Source: an uncultured Sphingorhabdus sp. (GTDB lineage: Bacteria > Pseudomonadota > Alphaproteobacteria > Sphingomonadales > Sphingomonadaceae). From it: 28,839 nt of DNA. The notes under the pieces were generated by a model. That model searched no databases, was not told the origin of the DNA, and was given only the letters and a program-made list of their open reading frames with translations. The first letter of the stretch is position 1, and the number at the start of each line of letters is the position of its first letter. Position numbers and translations under genes: made by a program. The stretch covers positions 1-28,839 of the forward strand of contig CALMYW010000476.1 in assembly GCA_937873665.1 (NCBI GenBank), given 5' to 3'. Shown here in pieces: positions 16,149 to 23,726 of the stretch.

Positions 16149-17933
16149 ATGCGTTACACCCCGCTTTTTGCTGCGTTGCTGATCACGACACCGCTTGCCG
16201 CACAGACGGCGCCAAAGGACCAGGGTGATCGCTATTCCGGCACCGCCGGTGCCAGCCGCTCTGCGGTCATCGCGCAGAACGGGATGGCCGCGACCAGCCA
16301 GCCGCTGGCGACGCAGATCGCGCTCGAAATATTGAAGGCAGGCGGCAGCGCGGTCGATGCAGCGATTGCGGCCAACGCGGCGCTTGGCCTTATGGAGCCA
16401 ACGGGCAACGGCATTGGCGGCGATCTGTTCGCGATCATCTGGGACCCGAAGACGCAAAAGCTGCACGGCCTCAACGCCAGCGGGCGCGCGCCAATGGGCC
16501 TAAGCCTGAAACAATTGCAGGAGCGGACCCGGAAGATGCCGCGTTCTGTGCGCGATTCCGACGGGACGATCGCCGATTGGGGTTCCGCCTCGGTCACAAT
16601 CCCCGGCACGGTCGATGGCTGGTTCGAAATGCACGGCAAGTTCGGCAAGCTGCCGATGCGGCAGGTGCTCGCGCCCAGCATCCGCTATGCGCAACAGGGC
16701 TTTCCGGTGAGCGAGTTGATTGCACAATATTGGAAAGCAAATACGGCCGGTTTCGAGGCGCTGCACAAGGAGGGCGCGATCGAGGAAATCGACAATATGC
16801 GTCGCGCCTATATGCCCGGCGGCAAGGCCCCGGCAGAGGGCGAAATCTTCAAGAACCCCGATCTTGCCCTGACCCTGATCGAAATTGCCGAGGGTGGACG
16901 CGACGCATTCTACAAGGGCTCGCTCGCCCAATCGATGGACCGCTATTTCAAACGCATCGGTGCGCCGCACCGCTATGAGGATTTCGCCGCCCACAAAGGC
17001 GAGTGGGTCGAACCCGTCTCGACCAGTTATCGCGGCTATGACGTCTGGGAAATCCCGCCCAACGGGCAGGGCATTGCCGCGCTGCAAATCCTCAACATCC
17101 TCGAAGGCTATGACCTGAAAGCGATGGGGCGCGGGAGCGCCGATTTCTGGCATGTCTTTATCGAAGCCAAGAAACGCGCCTTTGCCGACCGCGCCAAATA
17201 TTATGCCGACCCGGCCTTTGCCAGTATTCCGCTCAAGGAATTGCTGTCAAAGGAACGCGCCGCGAAACAGCGGGCGGATATCGATATGGGCAAGGCGGCG
17301 TTGGCCGACCCTGCGCTGCCCGTCGATGGCGGCAACGACACCATCTATATGACCGTGGCGGACAAGGACGGGATGATGGTCAGCCTGATCCAGTCCAACT
17401 ATCGCGGGATGGGTTCCGGGCTGGTGCCCGATGACGGAAACGGTCGCACCTTGGGCTTCATGTTCCAGGATCGCGGCGCGCAGTTCAGCCTCGATGCCAA
17501 ACATGCCAATGCCTATGCACCGGGCAAGCGGCCGTTCCACACCATCATCCCCGCCTTCATGACCAAGGACGGCAAGCCCTTGCTCTCTTTCGGCGTGATG
17601 GGCGGCGCGATGCAGCCGCAGGGGCATGCACAGATCGTGGTCAACATGGTCGATTTCGGCATGACCGTGCAGGCAGCGGGCGATGTCGCGCGTTTCCACC
17701 ATGACGGATCGACCGATCCCGAAGGCGGCAAGGCGATGACGGAAGGCGGGGTTGTCGAAATCGAAACCGGCGTGCCGCAAACGATCGCCGACGAACTCAA
17801 GAAGCGCGGCCACAAGGTCAAATATTCGGTCGGGCCTTATGGCGGCTATCAGGCAATCTGGCGTGATCCTGTTACGGGTGCCTATTGGGGTGCGAGCGAG
17901 TTCCGCAAGGATGGCCAGGCTGCGGGCTACTGA
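16149..17933 (+). CDS. Gamma-glutamyltransferase family protein
   Basis: 594-residue periplasmic N-terminal nucleophile hydrolase with a signal peptide (MRYTPLFAALLITTPLAAQ). The large-subunit part shows ATSQPLATQIALEILKAGGSAVDAA and MEPTGNGIGGDLFAI; the self-processing site is NDTIYMTVADKDG, with Thr398 as predicted nucleophile, followed by GMGSGLVPDDG and GVMGGAMQPQGHAQI. In classical GGT the Thr is followed by Thr-His; here by Ile-Tyr, and the small-subunit motif is of the MQPQGH type, so it belongs to the broad GGT-like group (YwrD/acylase-like). True glutathione hydrolysis is therefore not certain. A GGGAAGAGAG ribosome site precedes the ATG; the 100-base upstream gap likely carries its promoter. 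Its stop overlaps the convergent hydrolase by 7 bases. Confidence 0.9.
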   Translation: MRYTPLFAALLITTPLAAQTAPKDQGDRYSGTAGASRSAVIAQNGMAATSQPLATQIALEILKAGGSAVDAAIAANAALGLMEPTGNGIGGDLFAIIWDPKTQKLHGLNASGRAPMGLSLKQLQERTRKMPRSVRDSDGTIADWGSASVTIPGTVDGWFEMHGKFGKLPMRQVLAPSIRYAQQGFPVSELIAQYWKANTAGFEALHKEGAIEEIDNMRRAYMPGGKAPAEGEIFKNPDLALTLIEIAEGGRDAFYKGSLAQSMDRYFKRIGAPHRYEDFAAHKGEWVEPVSTSYRGYDVWEIPPNGQGIAALQILNILEGYDLKAMGRGSADFWHVFIEAKKRAFADRAKYYADPAFASIPLKELLSKERAAKQRADIDMGKAALADPALPVDGGNDTIYMTVADKDGMMVSLIQSNYRGMGSGLVPDDGNGRTLGFMFQDRGAQFSLDAKHANAYAPGKRPFHTIIPAFMTKDGKPLLSFGVMGGAMQPQGHAQIVVNMVDFGMTVQAAGDVARFHHDGSTDPEGGKAMTEGGVVEIETGVPQTIADELKKRGHKVKYSVGPYGGYQAIWRDPVTGAYWGASEFRKDGQAAGY

Positions 17934-18673
17934 CCCGCAATCTCCGCCACAGTCGCCAGCAGCAGGGCAATATCGGCTTCGCGCGACAGGCGGTGGTCGC
18001 CGTCCTTGATCAGCGTCACCCGGACATCGGTCGAACGCAGAGCCGATGCCAGTTTCGGCGAAATCTTCCACGGCACATCGGCATCGGCCTGCCCGTGGAG
18101 CAGCCGCACCGGACAGTCGATCGCGATTTCGCGGTCGAGCATCAGGCTGGCCTCGCCCGATTCATACAGGCCCTTATAAGTGGGTGTCGGTTCCGGCCCA
18201 TAGGGATTGTGCTCAAAATGCACGCCCCTGGTCAGGATAGCCTCGCGCTGCGCATCGGTGAACCCCCAACGGGTGAAATCGGGCGCGGGCGCGATACCGA
18301 TCAATCCTGCCAGACGCGTACCCAGTGCTACACCGGCCAGCAGCATCAACCAACCGCCCATGGATGATCCGATCAACACAACCGGCCCTTCGGCCAGCGC
18401 GTCTATCATCGCCAGCACATCGTCGCGCCAGCCGGTCAGCGTCTGCTGCGCAAAGTCGCCCTCGCTCTCCCCGCATCCGGCATAGTCGAGCAGCAAGCAG
18501 GACTTGCCATTGGCCAAGGCCCAATCGAAAACCGCAGTCGCTTTGCCTCCTGCCATGTCCGACATATAGCCGGGAAGGAAGACAAAGGTCGGGCCAGCGC
18601 CCTCCGCCTTGCGATAGGCAAGCTTCAGCCCGTCAGCACGGACAAACCAGTTGCGGGAAATAGATGGACTCAA
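17927..18673 (-). CDS. Alpha/beta hydrolase, ABHD10-like
   Basis: 248-residue serine hydrolase. PTFVFLPGYMSDMAGGKA, LLLDYAGCGESEG and the nucleophile motif IGSSMGGWL (Ser104) are followed by PVRLLHGQADADVP (acid) and DGDHRLSR (His). The pattern fits the ABHD10-like group, known for acyl-thioesterase and acyl-glucuronide esterase activity. Start is a TTG at 18673, chosen because AGGTGA lies 7 bases upstream and no ATG starts the fold; the DUF6356-like gene ends 11 bases upstream, giving an operon. The 3' end overlaps the GGT-family gene by 7 bases on the other strand. Confidence 0.85.
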   Translation of the reverse strand: MSPSISRNWFVRADGLKLAYRKAEGAGPTFVFLPGYMSDMAGGKATAVFDWALANGKSCLLLDYAGCGESEGDFAQQTLTGWRDDVLAMIDALAEGPVVLIGSSMGGWLMLLAGVALGTRLAGLIGIAPAPDFTRWGFTDAQREAILTRGVHFEHNPYGPEPTPTYKGLYESGEASLMLDREIAIDCPVRLLHGQADADVPWKISPKLASALRSTDVRVTLIKDGDHRLSREADIALLLATVAEIAGQ

Positions 18674-18684
18674 ATTTGAATCAC

Positions 18685-18939
18685 CTAAATGACCCAGTCG
18701 ACGGTCAACATCTGGCTGACATCTTGCCCCTTGGCGCGGCGCTGGATCACCATGATAGCGTTCAAACGCTCTATCGTGCGGCTACCCGTCGTCACGCACC
18801 AGCCGGGAACCACCGCATGCACCAGTGCGCACAGCCCACCCCAGATCATGGTGACGCCGAACTTCGACGCCACAACGAAATGCTCGAAATAGGTCTCGTC
18901 GACGGTGCGCGGGTGATCAATGAAGAGGCGGCGGAACAT
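18685..18939 (-). CDS. DUF6356-like small membrane protein
   Basis: 84 residues beginning MFRRLFIDHPRTVDETYFEHF, followed by a hydrophobic helix (SKFGVTMIWGGLCALVHAVVPGW) and TGSRTIERLN. The FIDHP...VxETYxEH start and TGSRTI after the helix match a small protein family recurrent in sphingomonads (DUF6356-like) with no known function. It lies 11 bases upstream of the hydrolase gene; the palindromic repeat copy 3 lies just upstream. Confidence 0.75.
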   Translation of the reverse strand: MFRRLFIDHPRTVDETYFEHFVVASKFGVTMIWGGLCALVHAVVPGWCVTTGSRTIERLNAIMVIQRRAKGQDVSQMLTVDWVI

Positions 18940-18969
18940 GGTTTACTCCGGTGGTTGTTGCATGAAACT

Positions 18970-19056
18970 GTAGTGCTGAGCCTGTCGAAGCACGCCTCTC
19001 AACCAAAAACGACGGTTGAAACCGAGAAGCGCCCTTCGACAGGCTCAGGGCTACGG
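18970..19056. repeat. Long palindromic intergenic repeat, copy 3
   Basis: Arms 18970-18994 and 19032-19056 carry the same core as the other copies (CTGAGCCTGTCGAAG on the left, CTTCGACAGGCTCAG on the right). It starts 26 bases after the stop of the M48 gene (minus strand) and ends 30 bases before the DUF6356-like start. The right arm ends GGGCTACGG like copy 2. Confidence 0.87.
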
Positions 19057-19082
19057 TAATGCAGCGTCGATAGCGTCTACTG

Positions 19083-20174
19083 CTATTCGATGTCAAAGCC
19101 CCAGCCGGATTTCACATCCTTGTCCTGCGCGCACATTGTTTTCAGTTCCTGCCATTCATCTGCAGTAAGCGCCGGTTTATAGGCGCTGCCTTTGACCACG
19201 GCGTTCTCAAACAGCTTGCGTCGCTCGTCGGACAAGGGGTGGCTTGACGTGTAACTGGCCATCGTGCGCGCCTGCCGGTCTTTGAGATCGCGACTTCCGT
19301 CCATCGACGCCAAACGGTTGAAAAAGTCGGCTGCCCCTACGGGCGAGATATTCGCCTGCTTCAAAGCCTTCAATGAATGGTCGTCAGCCTCGCGTTCGGA
19401 ACCACGGGTGTAAGTGGTCGACAACAGGCTGTTGAGTGTGCTGCCGCCGCTGCCGTCAAAGCCGCCCAGCACCACTGCCAGCCCCATCTGCCGCAGCAGC
19501 CCCTGCATCACATGGCGTTCGCGGACATGACCGATTTCGTGCGCCAATACCCCGGCCACTTCGTCAGGCGACTTCGCCTGGCTGAGCAGGCCCTGGAACA
19601 GCAGCACTTTGCCCCCGGGCAACGCAACGGCGTTGAGCATGTCGATATTGGCGACTTCGACCTGCAGGTCTTCCGGGTGGTCATCAAGCGAACGGGTCAG
19701 CTTGGCGAGCGCGGCCTTACCCTTGGGCGTATCACAGAACCGCCCGCCAAAATCACCAACCAGCGCATTACCCAGCTTCGCCTCTACACTGGACGGTATC
19801 AACGGTGCCAACCATTGCGGGCTGAGCAACACCACAGCCACCACCGCAGCGCTGATCCCGGCAAAGACAAGGCTAGCCTTGCCCAGCCCCAACCGGTCGA
19901 TCAACCCGCCATAGGTTTTCGAGGCGGGTAGCAATGGCGCGAGTTCAGTGGGCACATGCCCACGTATGCCCAGCCGCCAGCCATCCTTGCCAGACAGTCC
20001 GTAAACCTTGCCATCGCCTTTCGCTTCCAAAAAGCGCAGCTCGTCAAAATGGAACGGTCCGTGCCGCCTTTCCTGTTCGAGCAGGAAAAACTGGTTACCG
20101 ATCGTCTGGATTTCGACCTTGCGGCGAACCGCGCTCTGCCCGTCAAAATGCCAGGCATCGAAAAAGGTCGACAT
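19083..20174 (-). CDS. M48-family membrane metallopeptidase
   Basis: 363 residues: a cytoplasmic-looking N-terminal domain of about 95 residues (WHFDGQSAVRRKVEI and GPFHFDEL, a small beta-rich module), one membrane helix (about 100-118), then an M48 zinc peptidase domain with AHEIGHVRERH (His212, Glu213, His216) and third ligand Glu262 in SEREADDHSL. SHPLSDERRKLFE near the end is also typical. The domain is predicted to face the periplasm and resembles BepA/Oma1-like quality-control proteases. Start overlaps the YjgN stop by one base (TGATG), indicating coupled translation. Confidence 0.92.
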   Translation of the reverse strand: MSTFFDAWHFDGQSAVRRKVEIQTIGNQFFLLEQERRHGPFHFDELRFLEAKGDGKVYGLSGKDGWRLGIRGHVPTELAPLLPASKTYGGLIDRLGLGKASLVFAGISAAVVAVVLLSPQWLAPLIPSSVEAKLGNALVGDFGGRFCDTPKGKAALAKLTRSLDDHPEDLQVEVANIDMLNAVALPGGKVLLFQGLLSQAKSPDEVAGVLAHEIGHVRERHVMQGLLRQMGLAVVLGGFDGSGGSTLNSLLSTTYTRGSEREADDHSLKALKQANISPVGAADFFNRLASMDGSRDLKDRQARTMASYTSSHPLSDERRKLFENAVVKGSAYKPALTADEWQELKTMCAQDKDVKSGWGFDIE

Positions 20175-21394
20175 CAGATGGCCCCCACATCAAAGGCGTC
20201 GAGCAGGCCTTCGCCATGGCTCGAACTATCGGTGGTCGATTGTGTCATCCTGTCCAGATTGACTTCACCAAAGGCTTCGGTGTGGACAACGAAGAATTTC
20301 CAGCTGCGATAGCGGATGATCGAAGTCGCAAAGGCAATCGGGATGATCGCAATCAATATCCCAACAACCAGACCGACCGACAGGATCGATTCCCCTGCTT
20401 CCAGCTGCTGCACAAATTGTGTCGGGTCTGTCGCGATCAACAGGCTGAAAGGTGCAAAAGCGAAACCATAAGCGAGCATCAATATGGCGAGGTTGGCGAG
20501 CCAGAACAGAATCCAGTCAGGCGAGCGGGCGGTGAAATCAAATTCCAAGTCCCCGAGCCGCAGCGAACCAATCGCGACCCGCATGAATTTCGAATAATAG
20601 AGCAGGGCTGCAATCGGCATGATGATATAGAGGCCGAGTATGCCGATAACGATCGCCACGATGGCCGCGGCACCACCCGCTGTATTGAAAGGATCACCTC
20701 CTCCGCCTGCAGAAGCCGCCGAAATGCCGAGTGCTACTGCGCCGACAAAGATCAGGAACGGTACGAGGTAGAAAAGCAGATAGCGCTTCATCAATGCCTT
20801 CCAGTCCGCGTTTGATTCGAACTGATAGGGACCAAAGCTCATCTTCGACCAGCGTTCGTTCCACAGCGACATGCTTGCCCAAGGATAGAGCAGATAGAGC
20901 GGAATCGCCGCCACGACATTCTTCCAGATGTAGGACCAACCGTAGGTGAAACCCTGATCGTCACTGCCCCCCCGGATGCCGCGCCAGTAAGTTCGGCTAA
21001 GGCGGTATCGAAGGGCGCGGAAGTAAGCGAGGCCAGTCAGGTAAAAGATGGCCACGAACATCGCGAAAATGATCACGCCTGCAATGACAGGTTGACCTTG
21101 AAACACCAGCCCGTTGATTACCAGCTGCATCACGACAAGTGGTATACCGAGCAGGAAGAACACCATCACGAAACCGATGAACAATTCGATCCCGCGCCCC
21201 GTCCATTCAAGCGGTTCGTCAATAAAGCGCGTTTGCGACCACAGATATTGTCGTTCGCGCGTCGTCGCCCAGAAACGGTAGATGCCCAGCGTGACCAGAG
21301 TCAGCAGCACATTAGGCAGCGCGATCTTGGCAAAATCGGTCCAACTACCGTGGAAAGTGACCGCGCTCGGCGCCTTGCCTTCATGTCCGGTCAT
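20174..21394 (-). CDS. YjgN family (DUF898) membrane protein
   Basis: 406 residues with about eight membrane helices. The N-terminal FHGSWTDFAKIALPNVLLTLVTLGIYRFWATTRERQYLWSQT is diagnostic of YjgN/DUF898, and GLAYFRALRYRLSRTYWRGIRGG repeats the family's basic loop. Function is unknown, but yjgN-type genes are often found beside an M48 peptidase gene, as here, so the two probably act together at the envelope. Ribosome site GGGGAAAGG before the ATG lies at the edge of a strong hairpin (21410-21449). Confidence 0.9.
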   Translation of the reverse strand: MTGHEGKAPSAVTFHGSWTDFAKIALPNVLLTLVTLGIYRFWATTRERQYLWSQTRFIDEPLEWTGRGIELFIGFVMVFFLLGIPLVVMQLVINGLVFQGQPVIAGVIIFAMFVAIFYLTGLAYFRALRYRLSRTYWRGIRGGSDDQGFTYGWSYIWKNVVAAIPLYLLYPWASMSLWNERWSKMSFGPYQFESNADWKALMKRYLLFYLVPFLIFVGAVALGISAASAGGGGDPFNTAGGAAAIVAIVIGILGLYIIMPIAALLYYSKFMRVAIGSLRLGDLEFDFTARSPDWILFWLANLAILMLAYGFAFAPFSLLIATDPTQFVQQLEAGESILSVGLVVGILIAIIPIAFATSIIRYRSWKFFVVHTEAFGEVNLDRMTQSTTDSSSHGEGLLDAFDVGAI

Positions 21395-21409
21395 ATGTGT
21401 CTTGCCTTT

Positions 21410-21457
21410 CCCCTGCGTTCATTGCGCTAGGTGCGCGATGGCGCAGGGGATTGTCAA
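21410..21457 (-). promoter_or_regulatory. Hairpin and possible promoter before yjgN
   Basis: CCCCTGCG (21410-21417) and CGCAGGGG (21442-21449) are perfect inverted arms; inside, 21421-21427 pairs with 21433-21439, giving an 8-bp plus 7-bp stem. One arm overlaps the yjgN ribosome site. TTGACA (21457-21452, minus strand) could be a -35 but has no good -10. It could instead end transcription from the hydrolase at 21479, though no T-run follows. Confidence 0.45.
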
Positions 21458-21478
21458 GTAAAGGTAAAGTCGCCGTGC

Positions 21479-22480
21479 TCAGCCCCCAAGAAAAGCATGC
21501 AGCTCGGCACGGAATTTCTCGGGCTGGTCGAGCATGACGAAATGATAGCTGCCCTTGACCATAACCGGCTTGAAGTTGGGTGTGCCCGCATATTGAGGTT
21601 CAAACGCAGCCTTGGCCATCGCCTCGGTCATGGCGTGATCATCTTGCGCATAGAGCAAGGTTAACGGCGTTGAAATCTTCGACAGTTCGGGCCGCATGTC
21701 GGCCACCATAACCTCGTGCATCACCTGCCCGACAACGCGCGGATCGCTTTGCGCGGTCCAGTTTTGAATCAGGCACAGCCCGCGCGGATGGTTTGACAAA
21801 TTCCCCGCGGCAGGCGCTTCAACCGGATTGTTGCAATCCCTTAGCACCGGCTTTGGCGCGTCGGCTTTGTAGCTCGCAGCGATCATCGTTTTCATCTGTT
21901 CGGCCCGGGGGCGTATCGCATCAACGCTACTGATGCCAAAGATGGTGCCGATGAAGGGCACCGCGTCGACCACCATCAGCTTTAGTGCCAGTTGCGGCTG
22001 TCGGGCGGCAATCATCAGGCCTGTCAACCCGCCCATCGAATGGCCGACAATTGCTGGAGCAGGACGGCCCCTATTTTCGATTTCGTCATCGATATAATCG
22101 GCCAGCTCAAGAACGAACGGTTCGAGCACCGGCCCCTCCGCATTGACGCCCGCCGCATCGCCAAATCCGCGCAGTTGCAAGCTGTGCAGCCGATAGCATC
22201 CAGCAAAGGCCTTTACTGTTTCGTCCCAAACCGCGCGCGGGCTCGACAGGCCGGGGATCAGGATGACATCGGGGCCGGTGCCACGCACTTCAACACTGAA
22301 CCTTTTGCCCTCAAGCCGTTCTACAGGCGTCGCGGCAATATCAGTGACAGCGCAATCTCTCGTGGAAGCCGCGCGGGACGGGGAAGCCGAGACAGCTACG
22401 GCGACAGCTATGGCGACAGCTATGGCGACAGCTATGGCAAGGGCCAGAAAGCGGGCAAAACTCGTTTGCTTGCAAAACAT
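21479..22480 (-). CDS. Exported alpha/beta hydrolase with repeat-built signal peptide
   Basis: 333-residue serine hydrolase. The N-terminus (MFCKQTSFARFLAL, then AIAV-type repeats to residue 30, SASPSRA) is a signal peptide whose hydrophobic core is built from four 12-base DNA repeats. The mature fold shows DVILIPGLSSPRAVWDE, GHSMGG (Ser148), LLYAQDDHAM (acid) and GSYHFVMLDQPEKF (His). Five Cys residues are present in the mature part, several possibly in disulphides. Substrate unknown. AAGGAC precedes the ATG at a normal distance. It lies 33 bases downstream of the XRE regulator gene on the same strand. Confidence 0.88.
   Translation of the reverse strand: MFCKQTSFARFLALAIAVAIAVAIAVAVAVSASPSRAASTRDCAVTDIAATPVERLEGKRFSVEVRGTGPDVILIPGLSSPRAVWDETVKAFAGCYRLHSLQLRGFGDAAGVNAEGPVLEPFVLELADYIDDEIENRGRPAPAIVGHSMGGLTGLMIAARQPQLALKLMVVDAVPFIGTIFGISSVDAIRPRAEQMKTMIAASYKADAPKPVLRDCNNPVEAPAAGNLSNHPRGLCLIQNWTAQSDPRVVGQVMHEVMVADMRPELSKISTPLTLLYAQDDHAMTEAMAKAAFEPQYAGTPNFKPVMVKGSYHFVMLDQPEKFRAELHAFLGG
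22391..22438. repeat. Four tandem 12-bp repeats in a signal peptide
   Basis: Four consecutive units of GACAGCTATGGC (the first with one change, TAC for TAT) fill 22391-22438. On the coding (minus) strand they encode residues 15-30 as AIAV three times and AVAV once. Because the unit is a multiple of three, copy-number change would lengthen or shorten the signal core without a frameshift. Confidence 0.93.
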
Positions 22481-22513
22481 GGCAAGTCCTTTCGATTATT
22501 TGGTTAAAACATT

Positions 22514-22705
22514 TCAGTCGCGGAAAAATATCTGTTCGATCGGGAGTTCGAACACTTCCGAAATGCGAAAGGCGAGCGGCAGCGACGGATCATATTTACC
22601 CGTCTCGATCGCATTCACCGACTGGCGCGAAACCCCCAGCGCATCGGCCAGATCCTGCTGGTTCCAGTCGCGTTCGGCGCGGAGCACCTTGAGGCGGTTT
22701 TTCAT
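22514..22705 (-). CDS. XRE-family HTH regulator
   Basis: 63-residue Cro/CI-type DNA-binding protein made almost only of the HTH domain: QQDLADALGVSRQSVNAIETGKYDPSL, followed by AFRISEVFELPIEQIFF, the standard ending of this short regulator class that is often paired with membrane proteins. The start at 22705 was chosen because it overlaps the upstream stop by four bases (ATGA) and begins at the domain; a longer form from 22774 would add 23 unrelated residues. Likely represses its own operon through the dyad at 23537-23554. Confidence 0.92.
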   Translation of the reverse strand: MKNRLKVLRAERDWNQQDLADALGVSRQSVNAIETGKYDPSLPLAFRISEVFELPIEQIFFRD

Positions 22706-23298
22706 GTCTCGCGGGCCTTCATGACCAGTTGGCCAAGGCCCAGACCCACGGCCCAAACAGGTACGGCCCACCATCCGGGCTGGTGCGGCACAAGGCCAAA
22801 GCTTTCAAGAAAGCCCCATGTCGTAGCAACGACCAGCAGCAACCCGGTGGCAATCAACGCCGCCGAAGCCACCTTCATTCGCAGATACTCGTCATCTTCT
22901 TCGGTCAGATAGCGGCCCATGGCGTAAACCATATAGGCGATCGGCAGCGACGGCAGGATCGCCAGCACCCATGCCACGGCACCTTGGGGTTTGAACATAT
23001 CGGTCGCACCTATCGCAGCGAACAGCGCCGCCATATAGCCAAAGGCAAAGATCAGCGCGCGTCGGTTATAGCGCTGCATAGCAAGAGAGCGATTCCCTGC
23101 CTGGATATTGGCTTGCTCCACCGCTCGCAGGAAAGGGATGAGTAGCAGCATCGGCGGTATCATTGCCGCCATTGTGAGCCATCCATCCAGCTGGAAGTAG
23201 CGGGCCAATGCGCCTGTTCCGAATGTTCCGATGACAAAGGCAGCGCCCCAGTAAAGACTGATGCGTCGACCGTTCCCTGTCTCTGATTGCGTGGTCAT
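22702..23298 (-). CDS. Multi-helix membrane protein of XRE-linked operon
   Basis: 198 residues with about five to six hydrophobic helices (starting YWGAAFVIGTFGTG, LTMAAMIPPMLLLIPFL, and ALIFAFGYMAALFAAIG) and a charged loop YLTEEDDEYLRMKVASAAL. I do not recognise a characterised family; similar proteins are found next to short XRE regulators. The ATG at 23298 has GGAAG about 5 bases upstream; an in-frame ATG at 23334 overlaps the preceding gene. Sits between the small membrane protein gene (29-base gap) and the regulator (four-base overlap). Confidence 0.8.
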   Translation of the reverse strand: MTTQSETGNGRRISLYWGAAFVIGTFGTGALARYFQLDGWLTMAAMIPPMLLLIPFLRAVEQANIQAGNRSLAMQRYNRRALIFAFGYMAALFAAIGATDMFKPQGAVAWVLAILPSLPIAYMVYAMGRYLTEEDDEYLRMKVASAALIATGLLLVVATTWGFLESFGLVPHQPGWWAVPVWAVGLGLGQLVMKARET

Positions 23299-23327
23299 TT
23301 CATCTTCCTTTGGAATTTGGTCCGGAA

Positions 23328-23516
23328 TCAGCAACCACTGCCGTCAACGGTGGCACCCTGCCGAAGTCGCAGCGCATGAATGTGCATTGTTGCACCGACA
23401 ACCATCAGCGGAATGATACTTGCCCAGCGGTCAGCAGCAAGAAGGTCGAAAATGGTGAACAGGGTCACGAAGAGGATCGTGGCCGCCCATAGCCAGATGG
23501 CAGTCTTTGGCTTCAT
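23328..23516 (-). CDS. Small two-helix membrane protein
   Basis: 62 residues (MKPKTAIWLWAATILFVTL, then a second hydrophobic segment WASIIPLMVVGATMHIHAL) with two probable membrane helices and a short polar tail ending in Cys. No known family recognised. The start at 23516 is preferred because AAGGAA lies 7 bases upstream; ATG 23534 has no ribosome site and lies only a few bases from the predicted transcription start. First gene of the XRE-linked operon. Confidence 0.7.
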   Translation of the reverse strand: MKPKTAIWLWAATILFVTLFTIFDLLAADRWASIIPLMVVGATMHIHALRLRQGATVDGSGC

Positions 23517-23536
23517 TTCAAGTTCCTTTGTCATTC

Positions 23537-23575
23537 AGTAAAGGTAGCTTTACTATGCGAGTCACGATATGTCAA
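23537..23575 (-). promoter_or_regulatory. Promoter with operator dyad for XRE-linked operon
   Basis: On the minus strand a perfect -35 (TTGACA, 23575-23570) is followed after 17 bases by TAAAGC (23552-23547) as likely -10. AGTAAAG (23537-23543) and CTTTACT (23548-23554) are perfect 7-base inverted arms with a 4-base centre, covering the -10. This is the arrangement expected for autorepression by the 63-residue HTH protein; the assignment is inferred. Confidence 0.65.
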
Positions 23576-23636
23576 CTGCCCTTGTCATTTTGATTGCCGT
23601 GCTTGTCTTATCCTTCTCGCTTCGGTGTAGACTTTG

Positions 23637-23642
23637 TATAAT
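23637..23642 (+). promoter_or_regulatory. Possible thrS -10 element
   Basis: A perfect TATAAT lies 84 bases before the thrS ATG. The base run 17 upstream (TTCTCG) is a poor -35, so this is only a candidate. No clear tRNA-like leader was found in the 84-base interval. Confidence 0.35.
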
Positions 23643-23726
23643 TTGCCGCGCGTCTGCGCACTTGCGGCCTCGCGTCCGGACTGGCAAAGGGACGGCTCCA
23701 TTCCACACTGAAAGCAAGCATTTCCA

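Noticed and set aside
18664..19059. A 131-codon plus-strand frame ending in repeat copy 3
   Set aside because: It is antisense to the DUF6356-like gene and its C-terminus is only translated repeat.
22391..22438. CRISPR-like array
   Set aside because: The 12-base units are directly adjacent without spacers and lie in frame inside a coding sequence.
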